A stretch of 44,358 nucleotides of DNA from a virus. The position numbers and the translations under genes were made by a program. A model generated the notes under the pieces. It made no database searches and was not told the DNA's origin. It worked only from the letters and a program-made list of their open reading frames with translations. Of this stretch, positions 15,934 to 24,258 are shown piece by piece (positions within the stretch are counted from its first letter, which is position 1; each line of letters starts with the position of its first letter). Location: positions 1 through 44,358 of the IMG/VR virus record IMGVR_UViG_3300044675_002639; one strand, written 5' to 3'.

Positions 15934-18519
15934 TTATTTTTCAAGATTGCCAAATCTTTCATTAGCACCAGAAACAATAGCATCAAACGTAGCCTTCCCT
16001 CTTCCGCCGACATAGGTTCGTCTTTGTTCTGGAGTCATGTTTTGCATGACTTCATTTTCCCTATTCGTCATTCCTCTGAAGAACTGGAAGTCGTCCATTG
16101 TTAGTTTTCTGCCTAGGATTTTCCCAAAGTTGGCGTTATAAGCATCTAGCGAATCCTGGGTCATTACAAGTCCATTTGCTTCCATGGTTCTTGCGTGGTT
16201 CATCATAACAATCAACGCCAGACCTCTCATTCTATTAAGATTGAACTCCGTGATAGTAAAGGCAGCTCCAGGGTCAGGGACGGTTTCTCTGAGGATTTCC
16301 TGCTCAAAGTTGGAAGGATTACCACCACCGATAAACGCAGTTCTAATCAGAGAAATAAGACCAGCACGAAGCGGTTGAGCACCTGCATATTCAGGGTCAG
16401 TAAGCGAATCCACAACTCTAGTAGGTCCGTATTTTTTGTTAAGCTTAGAAAACAGGCCAAAAAGCTGATTAATCTGAGGAGCAAGGCTTCGCATACCGAT
16501 ATTGGCTTTGGCAATACCTCCGTGGGCATCAGAGTCTGTCAAAGACTTGAGGGATGGGGTTTGTCCAGAATACTGTGCCTGAACGCTAGAAACTTTACCT
16601 TCGTTTGCAGGGTTTCTAATTGCCCAATTTCTAAACTCTGAAATGGAGTATTTAGCAGGCTTTCCGTTTACAGTAGTAGGAAACCCCTTGAAGTTCTTTA
16701 CAATCTTGGCAACATATCCCCAATGGGTTTCCTTGTCGTCGGGATTAATACCAACCCAAGTAGAGAACTTTTCGTTCATTCTGTCAACAGCCTTTGCGTT
16801 TGACTCAGAAACGCCTTGAAGGGCCTGAACGACTGCAAGTTGATTCTTTTGCTCTTCAATTTCTCTGGTAAGGGCATCAGCCTTGGCTTTGACAGAAGTA
16901 GGGCCGTTTTCATTGTCCCAGGCGGTATGAGCAGCCTTGATAGCCTCAAGGTTGGTCATAGCAGCATTAACATCAGCCCTAAGGTCTTTTCCGATATCTC
17001 CGCCAACTCCGTCAGCAAGTCTAAGTTTAGAAGCAACAGCTTCCTGTGCCTTATACAGTTTGTCGGTATATGGGTTTGTAGTAACAGTAGAACCTACAAG
17101 GTCTGCTCTTTTCTTGATAAGGGCATCAACCTTCGAAGAAGAAGCAACAAATCTTGCTTCTGCGGCTGCTGCTTGTTCTGCAATAACATTAGAACCACTA
17201 AGGGTGTGCATATCTGCACCAAGTTCAACAAAGTCATTAGTAGGAACTTGGAATGCGTTAACAAACGCAGCATCGAGTTCTCCCTGTTCCCATGACATTG
17301 GAGCATTGGTTCTATCTCTTGAAGCCCAAGCAAAAGCCCTTTGAATGGTGATAAGGTCCGACTTGTTATCTTCGTTGATATATCCTTCGATAGCCATAGC
17401 AGCCTCTTCCTTCGTAGGCTGGATTCTTGAGAGAAGGCCAGGATGGTTGCTCATGGCCCAACTCATGATATGGAACATTCTTGCTCTGGACAGAATCTTC
17501 TCTTGTTCTTGCTTAGGAAGTTTTGAGTATGCGTCAGAAAGGGCCAGATTTCCGCTTTCATCAAACTTGAACGTATCTCCGCTAAGTTCAATGATAGGAG
17601 ACATAGCAGTTCCGTCGGCTGACTTTCTAGATACGATTTTACCAAGAACAGGGGCAGTAAACTGCTTTCCTTCCTTGTCCGTGAAGTTTCTGGTAATCTT
17701 AGACTTAGGGTCTAAAAGAGCAGGAACGTTAAGAAATGAAGTAAACTCGACCTTGCTACTCTGCTCGACTGGTGCAGTCGCAGAAGGAGTAGGTTCAGGA
17801 GTGGTGGTCTGAGGAAATTGAAGTTTTGCTTCTTCTTCCGTGATTTGAGCGACAGGATATTCTGGCTCTCCCCCTTCAGCACCGCTAGCAGCAGAGGGGG
17901 CTGAGTTAAAAGGGACTGCTCCAAGAGCCCTTGCTGTTCTATTCTTTGCTGGGTCTCTATAAGTAGGACCAAGGTCAGGTTGTTCTGGTGCTTGTGCTTG
18001 AGGAGAACCAAGTTCATTCATCTTGTTAAGGAAGTCCTGAAAACCCTTGTTGGTGTTCTGAAGGTCAAGCAAAATCTGAGCCTGTCTAGACTTAAGAGCA
18101 TCAAGGTCAGCAGGTGTAAGAACGGTCTTTTGTTCATTATGAGCATTCAGTCTTGCTTGAAGCATCTGATACTCATTGTTAAGACTTGCGGAGGTTTCCT
18201 TCAAAATACCACCTCTGGCGGTAAGCAGGGCATTTGTAGAATCAGACCTAATCTTTTCCCTGTCATTATCGGCCTTCTTATCGTCAGCACCAGCCTTGAC
18301 TTTTGCGGCTTCGGCGGAAACCCTGGCTGCTTCGGTTTCTTTTTCCTTAAGCTTAAATTCGGTATCCTTCATCAGCATATTTGCGATGTTGGACCCCATG
18401 TTACTATACATATTTGCTTCCTGGGCTACGGATTCCATGTATCCAGCGGGGATAGGGGACATATTCATCCCAGCGTAACGGGCGAACATACCTCCGCCCT
18501 GATTAGGAGTATTAGGCAT
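15934..18519 (-). CDS. Internal virion protein (861 residues), candidate ejection protein
   Basis: The protein starts MPNTPNQGGGMFARYAGMN and has a long coiled-coil region near residues 50-170 (repeated EAARVSAEAAKVKAG, then helices rich in Asn, Gln and Leu). A proline- and acid-rich linker follows (EQPDLGPTYRDP, TTPEPTPSATAPVE), then a large helical C-terminal part. No catalytic motif was recognised. Its size and place between a smaller CFI-box protein and the giant 2688-residue protein match T7 gp15 in the gp14-gp15-gp16 ejection set, which forms a channel across the host envelope. It overlaps the upstream gene by 8 bases and is separated from the giant gene by 5. Role inferred from context. 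Confidence 0.68.
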   Translation of the reverse strand: MPNTPNQGGGMFARYAGMNMSPIPAGYMESVAQEANMYSNMGSNIANMLMKDTEFKLKEKETEAARVSAEAAKVKAGADDKKADNDREKIRSDSTNALLTARGGILKETSASLNNEYQMLQARLNAHNEQKTVLTPADLDALKSRQAQILLDLQNTNKGFQDFLNKMNELGSPQAQAPEQPDLGPTYRDPAKNRTARALGAVPFNSAPSAASGAEGGEPEYPVAQITEEEAKLQFPQTTTPEPTPSATAPVEQSSKVEFTSFLNVPALLDPKSKITRNFTDKEGKQFTAPVLGKIVSRKSADGTAMSPIIELSGDTFKFDESGNLALSDAYSKLPKQEQEKILSRARMFHIMSWAMSNHPGLLSRIQPTKEEAAMAIEGYINEDNKSDLITIQRAFAWASRDRTNAPMSWEQGELDAAFVNAFQVPTNDFVELGADMHTLSGSNVIAEQAAAAEARFVASSSKVDALIKKRADLVGSTVTTNPYTDKLYKAQEAVASKLRLADGVGGDIGKDLRADVNAAMTNLEAIKAAHTAWDNENGPTSVKAKADALTREIEEQKNQLAVVQALQGVSESNAKAVDRMNEKFSTWVGINPDDKETHWGYVAKIVKNFKGFPTTVNGKPAKYSISEFRNWAIRNPANEGKVSSVQAQYSGQTPSLKSLTDSDAHGGIAKANIGMRSLAPQINQLFGLFSKLNKKYGPTRVVDSLTDPEYAGAQPLRAGLISLIRTAFIGGGNPSNFEQEILRETVPDPGAAFTITEFNLNRMRGLALIVMMNHARTMEANGLVMTQDSLDAYNANFGKILGRKLTMDDFQFFRGMTNRENEVMQNMTPEQRRTYVGGRGKATFDAIVSGANERFGNLEK

Positions 18520-19591
18520 AAATTTTAGAAAGTTGGTTTTCGTATCTTCTGATAACCATGTCCATCACGAATCTGATGATTCTCTTGGCGATAGGCTTGT
18601 CAGAAATGAAATTAGCGATAGATTCGCCGTGTTTGGCATAAAACTCAAACACGCAATCTGGGGAAGAAGTAACCATCCATTCTCTGAAAAGAAGCCACTT
18701 GGGATTGTCTTTGCCATAGACTTCTCTGGCAACCCAGCAAAACTTAGTGATAAGTGCAGCACCAAGCGTGGCAATGCCAGACATTTGACCTGCTCTTCTG
18801 GTAGCGTCAGCCTGCATCTGTGCAGTCTGACCCTGCATTCTGGAAGTTCTAAGGTCGGACATATACTGAGATTCGGGCTGAAGAACCCTAGGACCAAAAC
18901 TTCCGATAGCACCTTCAGAACCGGCAACAAGACCAGGAATAGAGTAAATAGAAGAACCCTCAAGAGCAGGGTTAAGATATGCCTTGGCACCATATTCCTG
19001 CATACCCTGAGCAGCCTGAAGAGCACCAACGGCAAACTGTCTGCGGTCCTTTTGTCTCTGCTGTCCGAGAGCATAAGTATTAAGGATTTCTAGGTCAGAA
19101 CCCTGTCTGCTGAAATTAAGACCTCTAGCAGAAGCGGCCGCTCTTGCAGAACCTCTGGCAATGTCAGTTTCCTGCTGGGTGAGGCTGGTTCCAAGTGCAA
19201 GTTCATCAGCAGCCTGAGTCTGCATCAGGTTGTAGTTTCTAGAAGCATCAGCACCAAGTCCAGCAATGGCTGCATTGGTAGCACCAGCACCAAGGGAGCC
19301 ATACATATTAATCAACTCAGAACCATAAGCACCTTGGTTTTGGACAGCACCCTGTCTAAGCGATCCGTAAAGGTCTTGAAGACCGCCAGCAGTCGAACCA
19401 AGCGTGTTGAAGTAATGCGACTGAAGCATCGGCAACATCTGGTTCTCCAGACTGATTGCGTGTGGGATTGCCCTAGACTGGGCAATCGGAGCACCCATCA
19501 ACTCCTGGGTATAAGCGTCAATGTCATTTTGGGTATAAACACCGCCAACCATAGGAGGAGGTGGAGTCTTGCTGCCTTTGCTTTTTCCCAT
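18512..19591 (-). CDS. Internal virion protein with C-terminal CFI-box-like domain
   Basis: The 359-residue protein is rich in Ala, Gly and Gln in its first 280 residues (YGSLGAGATNAAIAGLGADA, SARAAASARGLNF), a helical composition typical of proteins that insert into membranes during DNA ejection. The C-terminus, from FCWVAREVYGKDNPKWLLFR to IAKRIIRFVMDMVI, matches the CFI-box pattern (CFVATAAYG...HP...LR.FRD...) found at the ends of some phage tail-tip and ejection proteins. The order 359-861-2688 residues parallels T7 gp14-gp15-gp16. The start is preceded by an A/T-rich leader without a Shine-Dalgarno. Structural role likely; exact location in the virion inferred. Confidence 0.68.
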   Translation of the reverse strand: MGKSKGSKTPPPPMVGGVYTQNDIDAYTQELMGAPIAQSRAIPHAISLENQMLPMLQSHYFNTLGSTAGGLQDLYGSLRQGAVQNQGAYGSELINMYGSLGAGATNAAIAGLGADASRNYNLMQTQAADELALGTSLTQQETDIARGSARAAASARGLNFSRQGSDLEILNTYALGQQRQKDRRQFAVGALQAAQGMQEYGAKAYLNPALEGSSIYSIPGLVAGSEGAIGSFGPRVLQPESQYMSDLRTSRMQGQTAQMQADATRRAGQMSGIATLGAALITKFCWVAREVYGKDNPKWLLFREWMVTSSPDCVFEFYAKHGESIANFISDKPIAKRIIRFVMDMVIRRYENQLSKIYA

Positions 19592-19593
19592 AT

Positions 19594-20022
19594 TTAAAGA
19601 TAATAGAAGTGTTGGAAGTATTTATTCGGTAGTTTTACTACCTCGCCAAATCTCATGGCCCATTTTTCTTGATAAACAAAGTTATCAAACCTAACAAGCA
19701 GTTTTTCAATCATCTGCTTTCTTGCAGATTCTTTGATACAAATAAAGTCAAGGATTCCAAGAGGATAATCCTTTTCTTCGTTTATAGTGATAGATCTGTC
19801 AAACGAGAAAAGTTTGTCCTGTTCTGGATTGAAACCCTTGTTGAGAGGTGCAGCGACCATAAGACTACTAATTTTACCGTCTTCATATGTCAAGAATAGG
19901 TAGTCTCTTTGAAAGGCCCAGACGACGTATTTAACCAGAACCTCGTCAGAAAAGTCAAAAGAGCCACTACGCCCTTTGTTTCTATGCTCTATGATGAACT
20001 GTAAGATTTCAGAGAAAAGCAT
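19594..20022 (-). CDS. Unknown protein, possible GNAT-like fold, in the tail/ejection cassette
   Basis: The 142-residue protein begins in a one-base overlap with the fibre gene stop. It has alternating strands and helices: YLFLTYEDGKISSLMVAAPL, then LGILDFICIKESARKQMIEKLLVRFDNFV. The second block resembles the strand and helix around the acyl-CoA site in GNAT proteins, but the Q/RxxGxG/A signature is not clear. Such small proteins occur between fibre and internal virion genes in several podoviruses. It could modify a virion protein or be a degenerate structural protein. Function uncertain. Confidence 0.6.
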   Translation of the reverse strand: MLFSEILQFIIEHRNKGRSGSFDFSDEVLVKYVVWAFQRDYLFLTYEDGKISSLMVAAPLNKGFNPEQDKLFSFDRSITINEEKDYPLGILDFICIKESARKQMIEKLLVRFDNFVYQEKWAMRFGEVVKLPNKYFQHFYYL

Positions 20023-21200
20023 TAGGATACTCGATAACGAATGATTACAACTCCATTAGCACCTTGATGCCCAGCACCGCCAGAACCGCCACCGCCAGAG
20101 TTGGCTTCAGGGGCACCATAAGCACCGCCACCGCCATAAAGATTAGGAGTCATTCCTGTGGCAAAACAGGACCCGCTGCCACCTCCACCATATTCTTTAT
20201 ATGTGCCACTAATGCTAGAGCCAATGCCTAGACCTCCCATACCAGCGTGAGGTGTAACCCCATAGGCTCTATACCATTGTGCAGTCCTTGAGCCAGAACC
20301 GCCAGCACCGCCGTCATTATTGCCATTAGTTCCGGCAATAAGAGAGCCAGACATACCGCCATTCCATCCGCTTCCAGTTGGAGCAAAGCCGCCGCCAGCA
20401 GTAATTCCACCAAACGAAGAACTGCCTCCATTCGTGGCAGACCCAAGGCCGACAGTAACAGTCATAGGGGCGGTGTTTTTGTTAATAGTCAAGAACCCTG
20501 TCTTGACATCACCACCACCACCGCCGCCGCCCTTTTCCCAAAGCACGCCAGAACCACCAGCACCCACAATAAGGTATTCGACTTTTCCTTCTTTATTTAA
20601 AGCGGGAGTAAAAGTGCCAGAACCAATAAAGGTATGAATTTTAAATCCATCAATAGTGGCAACAGTTCCCCCGCTAGCGTCAAAAGGGCTGCCACCCACC
20701 GCTTTCCATTCAGTTCCAGAGTAGATTTCGGCTTGGTCTAGCGTGCTGTTATATCTAAGTTGACCAGCAACAGGAGTCGCTGGACGCTGAACCGTAGTTC
20801 CAACAGGAATCTTGATTGCAGTAGTAGTGTTAAAAGTAGCAGTTCCGTTGGTAGTGATATTCTGAGTTACAGTAATATCATTAACTTCAAGGTTTCCTTG
20901 AACATCAACCTTCTGTCCAGTCTGAGGAATAAGAAGCAAGTCGGAGCCAGCAATTCCGGTAACGGAAGGAGTTACGACAGGAATGCTTGATTCAAAAACC
21001 TGACTTACTGTTGCTTTTCTAAGTTGACCAGAAGACTGGTCTAGGACGAGGAGCGAATCGTTAGTCGAAAGGCTGTCAATGGGTTCCTGTTCGCTGATAA
21101 TACCAGGAAGAGGGTATGCCCCATCAACGTGGTTTTGCAAGTCCGAAGCAGTCAGAACATCGTTCGGACTGAAGGATTCTGGTGATTTAATTTTAGGCAT
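20022..21200 (-). CDS. Tail fibre or appendage with glycine-rich C-terminal domain
   Basis: The 392-residue protein has an N-terminal segment likely to attach to the tail (SPNDVLTASDLQNHVDGAYPLPG, then LVLDQSSGQLRKATVSQVF). A middle part with repeated short strands follows (VNDITVTQNITTNGTATFNTTTAI, then RPATPVAGQLRYNSTLDQAEIY). The last 180 residues are dense in glycine, with GGGGGGGDV, GGMSGSLIAGTNG, GGGGAYGAPEANSGGGGSGGAGHQG and the ending GVVIIRYRVS. That ending is common to glycine-rich receptor-binding domains of phage fibres. It probably contacts the host surface. It overlaps the upstream gene by one base. The adhesin role follows from the C-terminal pattern; the receptor is unknown. 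Confidence 0.8.
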   Translation of the reverse strand: MPKIKSPESFSPNDVLTASDLQNHVDGAYPLPGIISEQEPIDSLSTNDSLLVLDQSSGQLRKATVSQVFESSIPVVTPSVTGIAGSDLLLIPQTGQKVDVQGNLEVNDITVTQNITTNGTATFNTTTAIKIPVGTTVQRPATPVAGQLRYNSTLDQAEIYSGTEWKAVGGSPFDASGGTVATIDGFKIHTFIGSGTFTPALNKEGKVEYLIVGAGGSGVLWEKGGGGGGGDVKTGFLTINKNTAPMTVTVGLGSATNGGSSSFGGITAGGGFAPTGSGWNGGMSGSLIAGTNGNNDGGAGGSGSRTAQWYRAYGVTPHAGMGGLGIGSSISGTYKEYGGGGSGSCFATGMTPNLYGGGGAYGAPEANSGGGGSGGAGHQGANGVVIIRYRVS

Positions 21201-22831
21201 TATTGCTTAGTATGAATGTTATGACCTACGAGTTGTGCTTCGACAGAAACAGAACGAATGGCAGGTCTAAATGAATTGGTTTTAAACCTAACCTGCCCAG
21301 AGTATGCGATTTTTCTAGCAGGAAGTCTTAAGATATAATCTTCGTTTTTTACAGGAGAAAAGTCAAGAAGCTTCGTATTGGTGTCGGGATTGGTAGTCGT
21401 AAATTCGACTTCTACTTCTCCAAACTGAGGGAAGTTTACATCAGACTGAACACTAGAAAACCTCTTGTCCGCAGAAGTCTTGAAGATATATGCTCTGCTT
21501 ACGAGTTCTCCTTCAATGTTGTTAGGAGTATACGCAGTAGAGGAAATCTTGCAACCTTGGCTGTCAAGTCTGGAGTTCGGGTTGTCTAAGACGGGAGTTC
21601 CAACTCCAGGCCCAAACTCATCCCAATTAAGTTCTTCAAGCAAGAAAATACCTTCATTTGGGTCAATTGCCCAAAGTCTTCTCTTATTGTCTTTCTTAGC
21701 AACAAGGAATCTGTGGACATCAAACCCAGAAGGATAGACATCTACTGACTCCCACGATTTATTGATAAAGTTGTAGATCAGAATCGCGTTGTTTGTCTGA
21801 GAATTGTCAAGAGGGACGGCAAGGTAATACCTGTTTTCCCAATAAATTGCAGCAGCGTTTGATACGTAGTTATAATTGATTCTCGCAATTACGTCGTCAA
21901 TAGGTGCAGACATTGGCTCTGCCAAGGTAAGAAGTCTCATGCCCTCTGGGGAAGACTGAGAAGCACCAGCGGCAGACGCAGGATTAAGCAGGTATACTCC
22001 GTTGTCAGAGAGAAAGATAATGCCTCCGCCAGCCTGAACAATCGACTTCTTTGCGAGACAGCCGATATCAGTAGCCAACGATTTTACATAGGAGTTATCT
22101 TCTGTTGCGGGGTCGCTTAACAGATAGGCACCAACACCTACGGAGGCGTAAAAAATAGAGTTTCTCATAAAGATGATAAACTCATTCAAAGTCCAAGGAG
22201 TGACGGCAACTAGCCTGTCATTACTTCCATCGTTGATGGAAAACATGTCAAGCGCAGACCATTTATTATCCTCAAGGTAGTGGCTTACCCTGATAGTGTT
22301 ATGGTCAATCTGCACAATATGCCTATTGGCATAAAATATAGCGTGGTTTGATTTAGGGTAATTGTGGTGAGTCTGGTTGCTTGGAAGACTAATGCTTCCA
22401 GCATTGAACGTCCCGTTCCATCTCAACACGTGCTTATTAAACCCTCTAGTAATGTATACATAACCAGAACCCTGAGCTTGATAAACATCTACCTCATCTG
22501 ATGCCGTAATTACCTCTCCATTAGGAAAAGGAATTTTCTGAGATTCAGTATCGGTATCTGGGTTATAAAGAAAAAGACCATTACCAACAACAATGACAAA
22601 TCTTTCGCTTCCATCTGGATAGACGTAGCCACAAGAGCCATACATTGTTTCATTTGCAAGAGCTGCAAACGTGTATCTTTTTGCTCCTTTTCTGACTTCT
22701 GCAATTCCTCTGTTAAACCTGAAATTGACAGACTTGGTTACCATGCCAGTTTCCAACATGACAGGGTTATCCCTAGAGTTCAAACCAATGAACCCTTGGT
22801 CCCCGTCAGTTGTGTATGGCTGGGCTGGCAT
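21200..22831 (-). CDS. Tail hub/nozzle protein, beta-propeller-like
   Basis: The 543-residue protein is rich in beta strands with repeated propeller-like blades: GNGLFLYNPDTDTESQKIPF, GSGYVYITRGFNKHVLRWNG, NNAILIYNFINKSWESVDVY, and NKRRLWAIDPNEGIFLLEE. It starts GDQGFIGLNSRDNPVMLETGMVTKSVNFRFNRGIAEVRKG, a start typical of podoviral nozzle and stabilisation proteins that close the tail end. T7 gp12 and P22 gp10 have the same role with propeller folds. It lies downstream of the head-tail connector gene and just before the fibre gene, as expected. Its ATG overlaps the stop of the 35-residue gene upstream (TGATG). Confidence 0.75.
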   Translation of the reverse strand: MPAQPYTTDGDQGFIGLNSRDNPVMLETGMVTKSVNFRFNRGIAEVRKGAKRYTFAALANETMYGSCGYVYPDGSERFVIVVGNGLFLYNPDTDTESQKIPFPNGEVITASDEVDVYQAQGSGYVYITRGFNKHVLRWNGTFNAGSISLPSNQTHHNYPKSNHAIFYANRHIVQIDHNTIRVSHYLEDNKWSALDMFSINDGSNDRLVAVTPWTLNEFIIFMRNSIFYASVGVGAYLLSDPATEDNSYVKSLATDIGCLAKKSIVQAGGGIIFLSDNGVYLLNPASAAGASQSSPEGMRLLTLAEPMSAPIDDVIARINYNYVSNAAAIYWENRYYLAVPLDNSQTNNAILIYNFINKSWESVDVYPSGFDVHRFLVAKKDNKRRLWAIDPNEGIFLLEELNWDEFGPGVGTPVLDNPNSRLDSQGCKISSTAYTPNNIEGELVSRAYIFKTSADKRFSSVQSDVNFPQFGEVEVEFTTTNPDTNTKLLDFSPVKNEDYILRLPARKIAYSGQVRFKTNSFRPAIRSVSVEAQLVGHNIHTKQ

Positions 22832-22938
22832 CAGTTCTTGAAGATACTATACCAAGCAGCACGAAGGCTTTCGCCATAACGAGCACCGACATAAACGCCG
22901 CCGAGGAAACCGACGACAGTAGCAATAATAGTAATCAT
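22831..22938 (-). CDS. 35-residue single-pass membrane protein
   Basis: This small gene runs from ATG 22938 to the TGA at 22831-22833. The peptide begins MITIIATVVGFLGGVYVGAR and ends SIFKN. One glycine-rich hydrophobic helix covers about residues 2-19, followed by a short amphipathic, basic tail. It fits exactly between neighbours: the upstream stop is at 22940 and its own stop overlaps the next ATG (TGATG), which is strong support for translation. It could be a small virion membrane peptide or a minor lysis or ejection factor. No family recognised. Confidence 0.7.
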   Translation of the reverse strand: MITIIATVVGFLGGVYVGARYGESLRAAWYSIFKN

Positions 22939-22939
22939 A

Positions 22940-23125
22940 TTAGGAAGGGATAGAGATTTTGAGGCGGGTGAGTTCGGCCTTCAGTTCAGCCTCGGTGGGC
23001 TTGTTGATGAGGGTAAGAGTCCCCCAATACTTGCCACCAGTCGGGAAGTCCTTGAGTCCAAGGCAGGTCTTGTCCTTAACGAAGGCGTTCCAGCCAGTAG
23101 CAATGTTGATAGGTTCAGTAGCCAT
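22940..23125 (-). CDS. Small tail-cassette protein, unknown
   Basis: The 61-residue protein (MATEPINIATGWNAFVKDKT, then YWGTLTLINKPTEAELKAELTRLKISI) has a short beta-like centre and a C-terminal amphipathic helix. It sits between the tyrosine/glycine-rich repeat protein and the 35-residue membrane peptide with almost no spacer, so it belongs to the late operon. No catalytic motif, cysteine cluster or membrane segment is seen. A minor virion or assembly protein is likely from context only. Confidence 0.65.
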   Translation of the reverse strand: MATEPINIATGWNAFVKDKTCLGLKDFPTGGKYWGTLTLINKPTEAELKAELTRLKISIPS

Positions 23126-23130
23126 AAAGT

Positions 23131-23961
23131 TTAGTAGTAGTAGAAACCTCCAGAGCCGTCCCAGAAGTAGGAATAAGTTCCGTCATTGGTAATGTATGTT
23201 CCGTAACTTGCAGACCAATAATTACTATAAACAGTATAGTAACCTAGTGAACCATTGTAATAGTAGTTCTGGCTATCCCAAGTAGCGTAGGTAAAGAAAT
23301 TTCCCCATCCGTTTGGAACTTCAGTTTGGCTTGAACCGCTTGTTCCGTCATTGCCGATGTATGCTCCGTATCCTTGGGTCGATACATTTTGTTTAACGGA
23401 GTAGTATCCACCAGAACCATCGTGATACCAGTCTTTCCCAGTCCAAGTTTCGTAAGCATAATCACCGACAGGAGTGCTAATTGTTTCTGAGCCAGAAATA
23501 GAGTCGCTTGTAATAAGTGACCCGTTGTAAGCACATCCACCGCTTTGGTTTATCTCATTGTATCCACCATTACCATTGTGTTCAACATCGCCACTATAAC
23601 TGCATCCAGCCCCATAATTTGTGCCATTAATGATAATAGAATCAGAATAGTAGGAGTATGAAGCGAAAGTGTCAGTCTTATATGTCGTATTGAAGGCATT
23701 AGCCCAATCCAGATAGTCGCCACCAGTTCCATCTGCCTTGAGATAAACATCCACATTTTGGTTTGGATAATTTACGTTATTGTATTGAACATAACCACCT
23801 CCATTGCTAATTGGGTATGTCTGTGCCGTCAGCGTCTCAAGGATAGTCCCAGCGGGTGGATAAGACGGACCGCCAGAAGGAGGTTCGTTGAAAGACGCAA
23901 CAGAGCCAAGCCCACCCGCAAGGATTGACTTATCATTCGGGCTTCTGTATCTAAACCTCAT
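23131..23961 (-). CDS. Tyr/Gly/Ser-rich repeat virion protein
   Basis: The 276-residue protein contains a degenerate repeat centred on DGSGGYY-like turns: LKADGTGGDYLDWANAF, DWYHDGSGGYYSVKQNV, NYYYNGSLGYYTVYSNYW, and YSYFWDGSGGFYYY at the very end. Other glycine-, asparagine- and tyrosine-rich stretches lie between. It is poor in lysine and arginine. Such surface-rich beta repeats suggest a tail appendage or adhesin exposed on the virion. It overlaps the upstream gene by one base (TGATG) and lies between a small beta-sandwich-like protein and tail genes. The N-terminal RFRYRSPNDKSILAGGLGSV may be the attachment segment. Function inferred from composition and position. Confidence 0.68.
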   Translation of the reverse strand: MRFRYRSPNDKSILAGGLGSVASFNEPPSGGPSYPPAGTILETLTAQTYPISNGGGYVQYNNVNYPNQNVDVYLKADGTGGDYLDWANAFNTTYKTDTFASYSYYSDSIIINGTNYGAGCSYSGDVEHNGNGGYNEINQSGGCAYNGSLITSDSISGSETISTPVGDYAYETWTGKDWYHDGSGGYYSVKQNVSTQGYGAYIGNDGTSGSSQTEVPNGWGNFFTYATWDSQNYYYNGSLGYYTVYSNYWSASYGTYITNDGTYSYFWDGSGGFYYY

Positions 23962-24257
23962 CAGGCGTAGGCAAGGGCGATGTGGACGTTTTCTCCACCA
24001 TTGGCACCCTTAATCCAAATAGCTCCGTTGTAGTTTTCAAAAGCAAGAGTAAAGCCAGCGGCAACAATAAGGCCATTGCTACCACCATCAGAATTAAAAA
24101 ACACAGAGGTAGTGCCCTGGTTTTGAATGATGACAGAGACTCGTCTCTTGTAGGCATCAGCCTTGTCAACAACCTTAACATAAGAGGTGGTTGCGGTAAT
24201 ATTGCTATGCTCAAAGTTCTTAATGAACGGCGAGGAGATTTTAACGAAGGAAGACAT
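23961..24257 (-). CDS. Small beta-rich structural protein
   Basis: The 98-residue protein is made almost entirely of predicted strands: ATTSYVKVVDKADAYKRRVSVIIQNQG, TSVFFNSDGG, GLIVAAGFTLAFENYNGAIWIKG and ENVHIALAYA. This resembles small beta-sandwich proteins common in phage structural cassettes, which decorate capsids or tails. It follows the head-tail connector gene and precedes the repeat protein, in late-operon order. It is probably a virion or assembly protein; no more exact role can be read from the sequence. Confidence 0.68.
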   Translation of the reverse strand: MSSFVKISSPFIKNFEHSNITATTSYVKVVDKADAYKRRVSVIIQNQGTTSVFFNSDGGSNGLIVAAGFTLAFENYNGAIWIKGANGGENVHIALAYA

Positions 24258-24258
24258 A

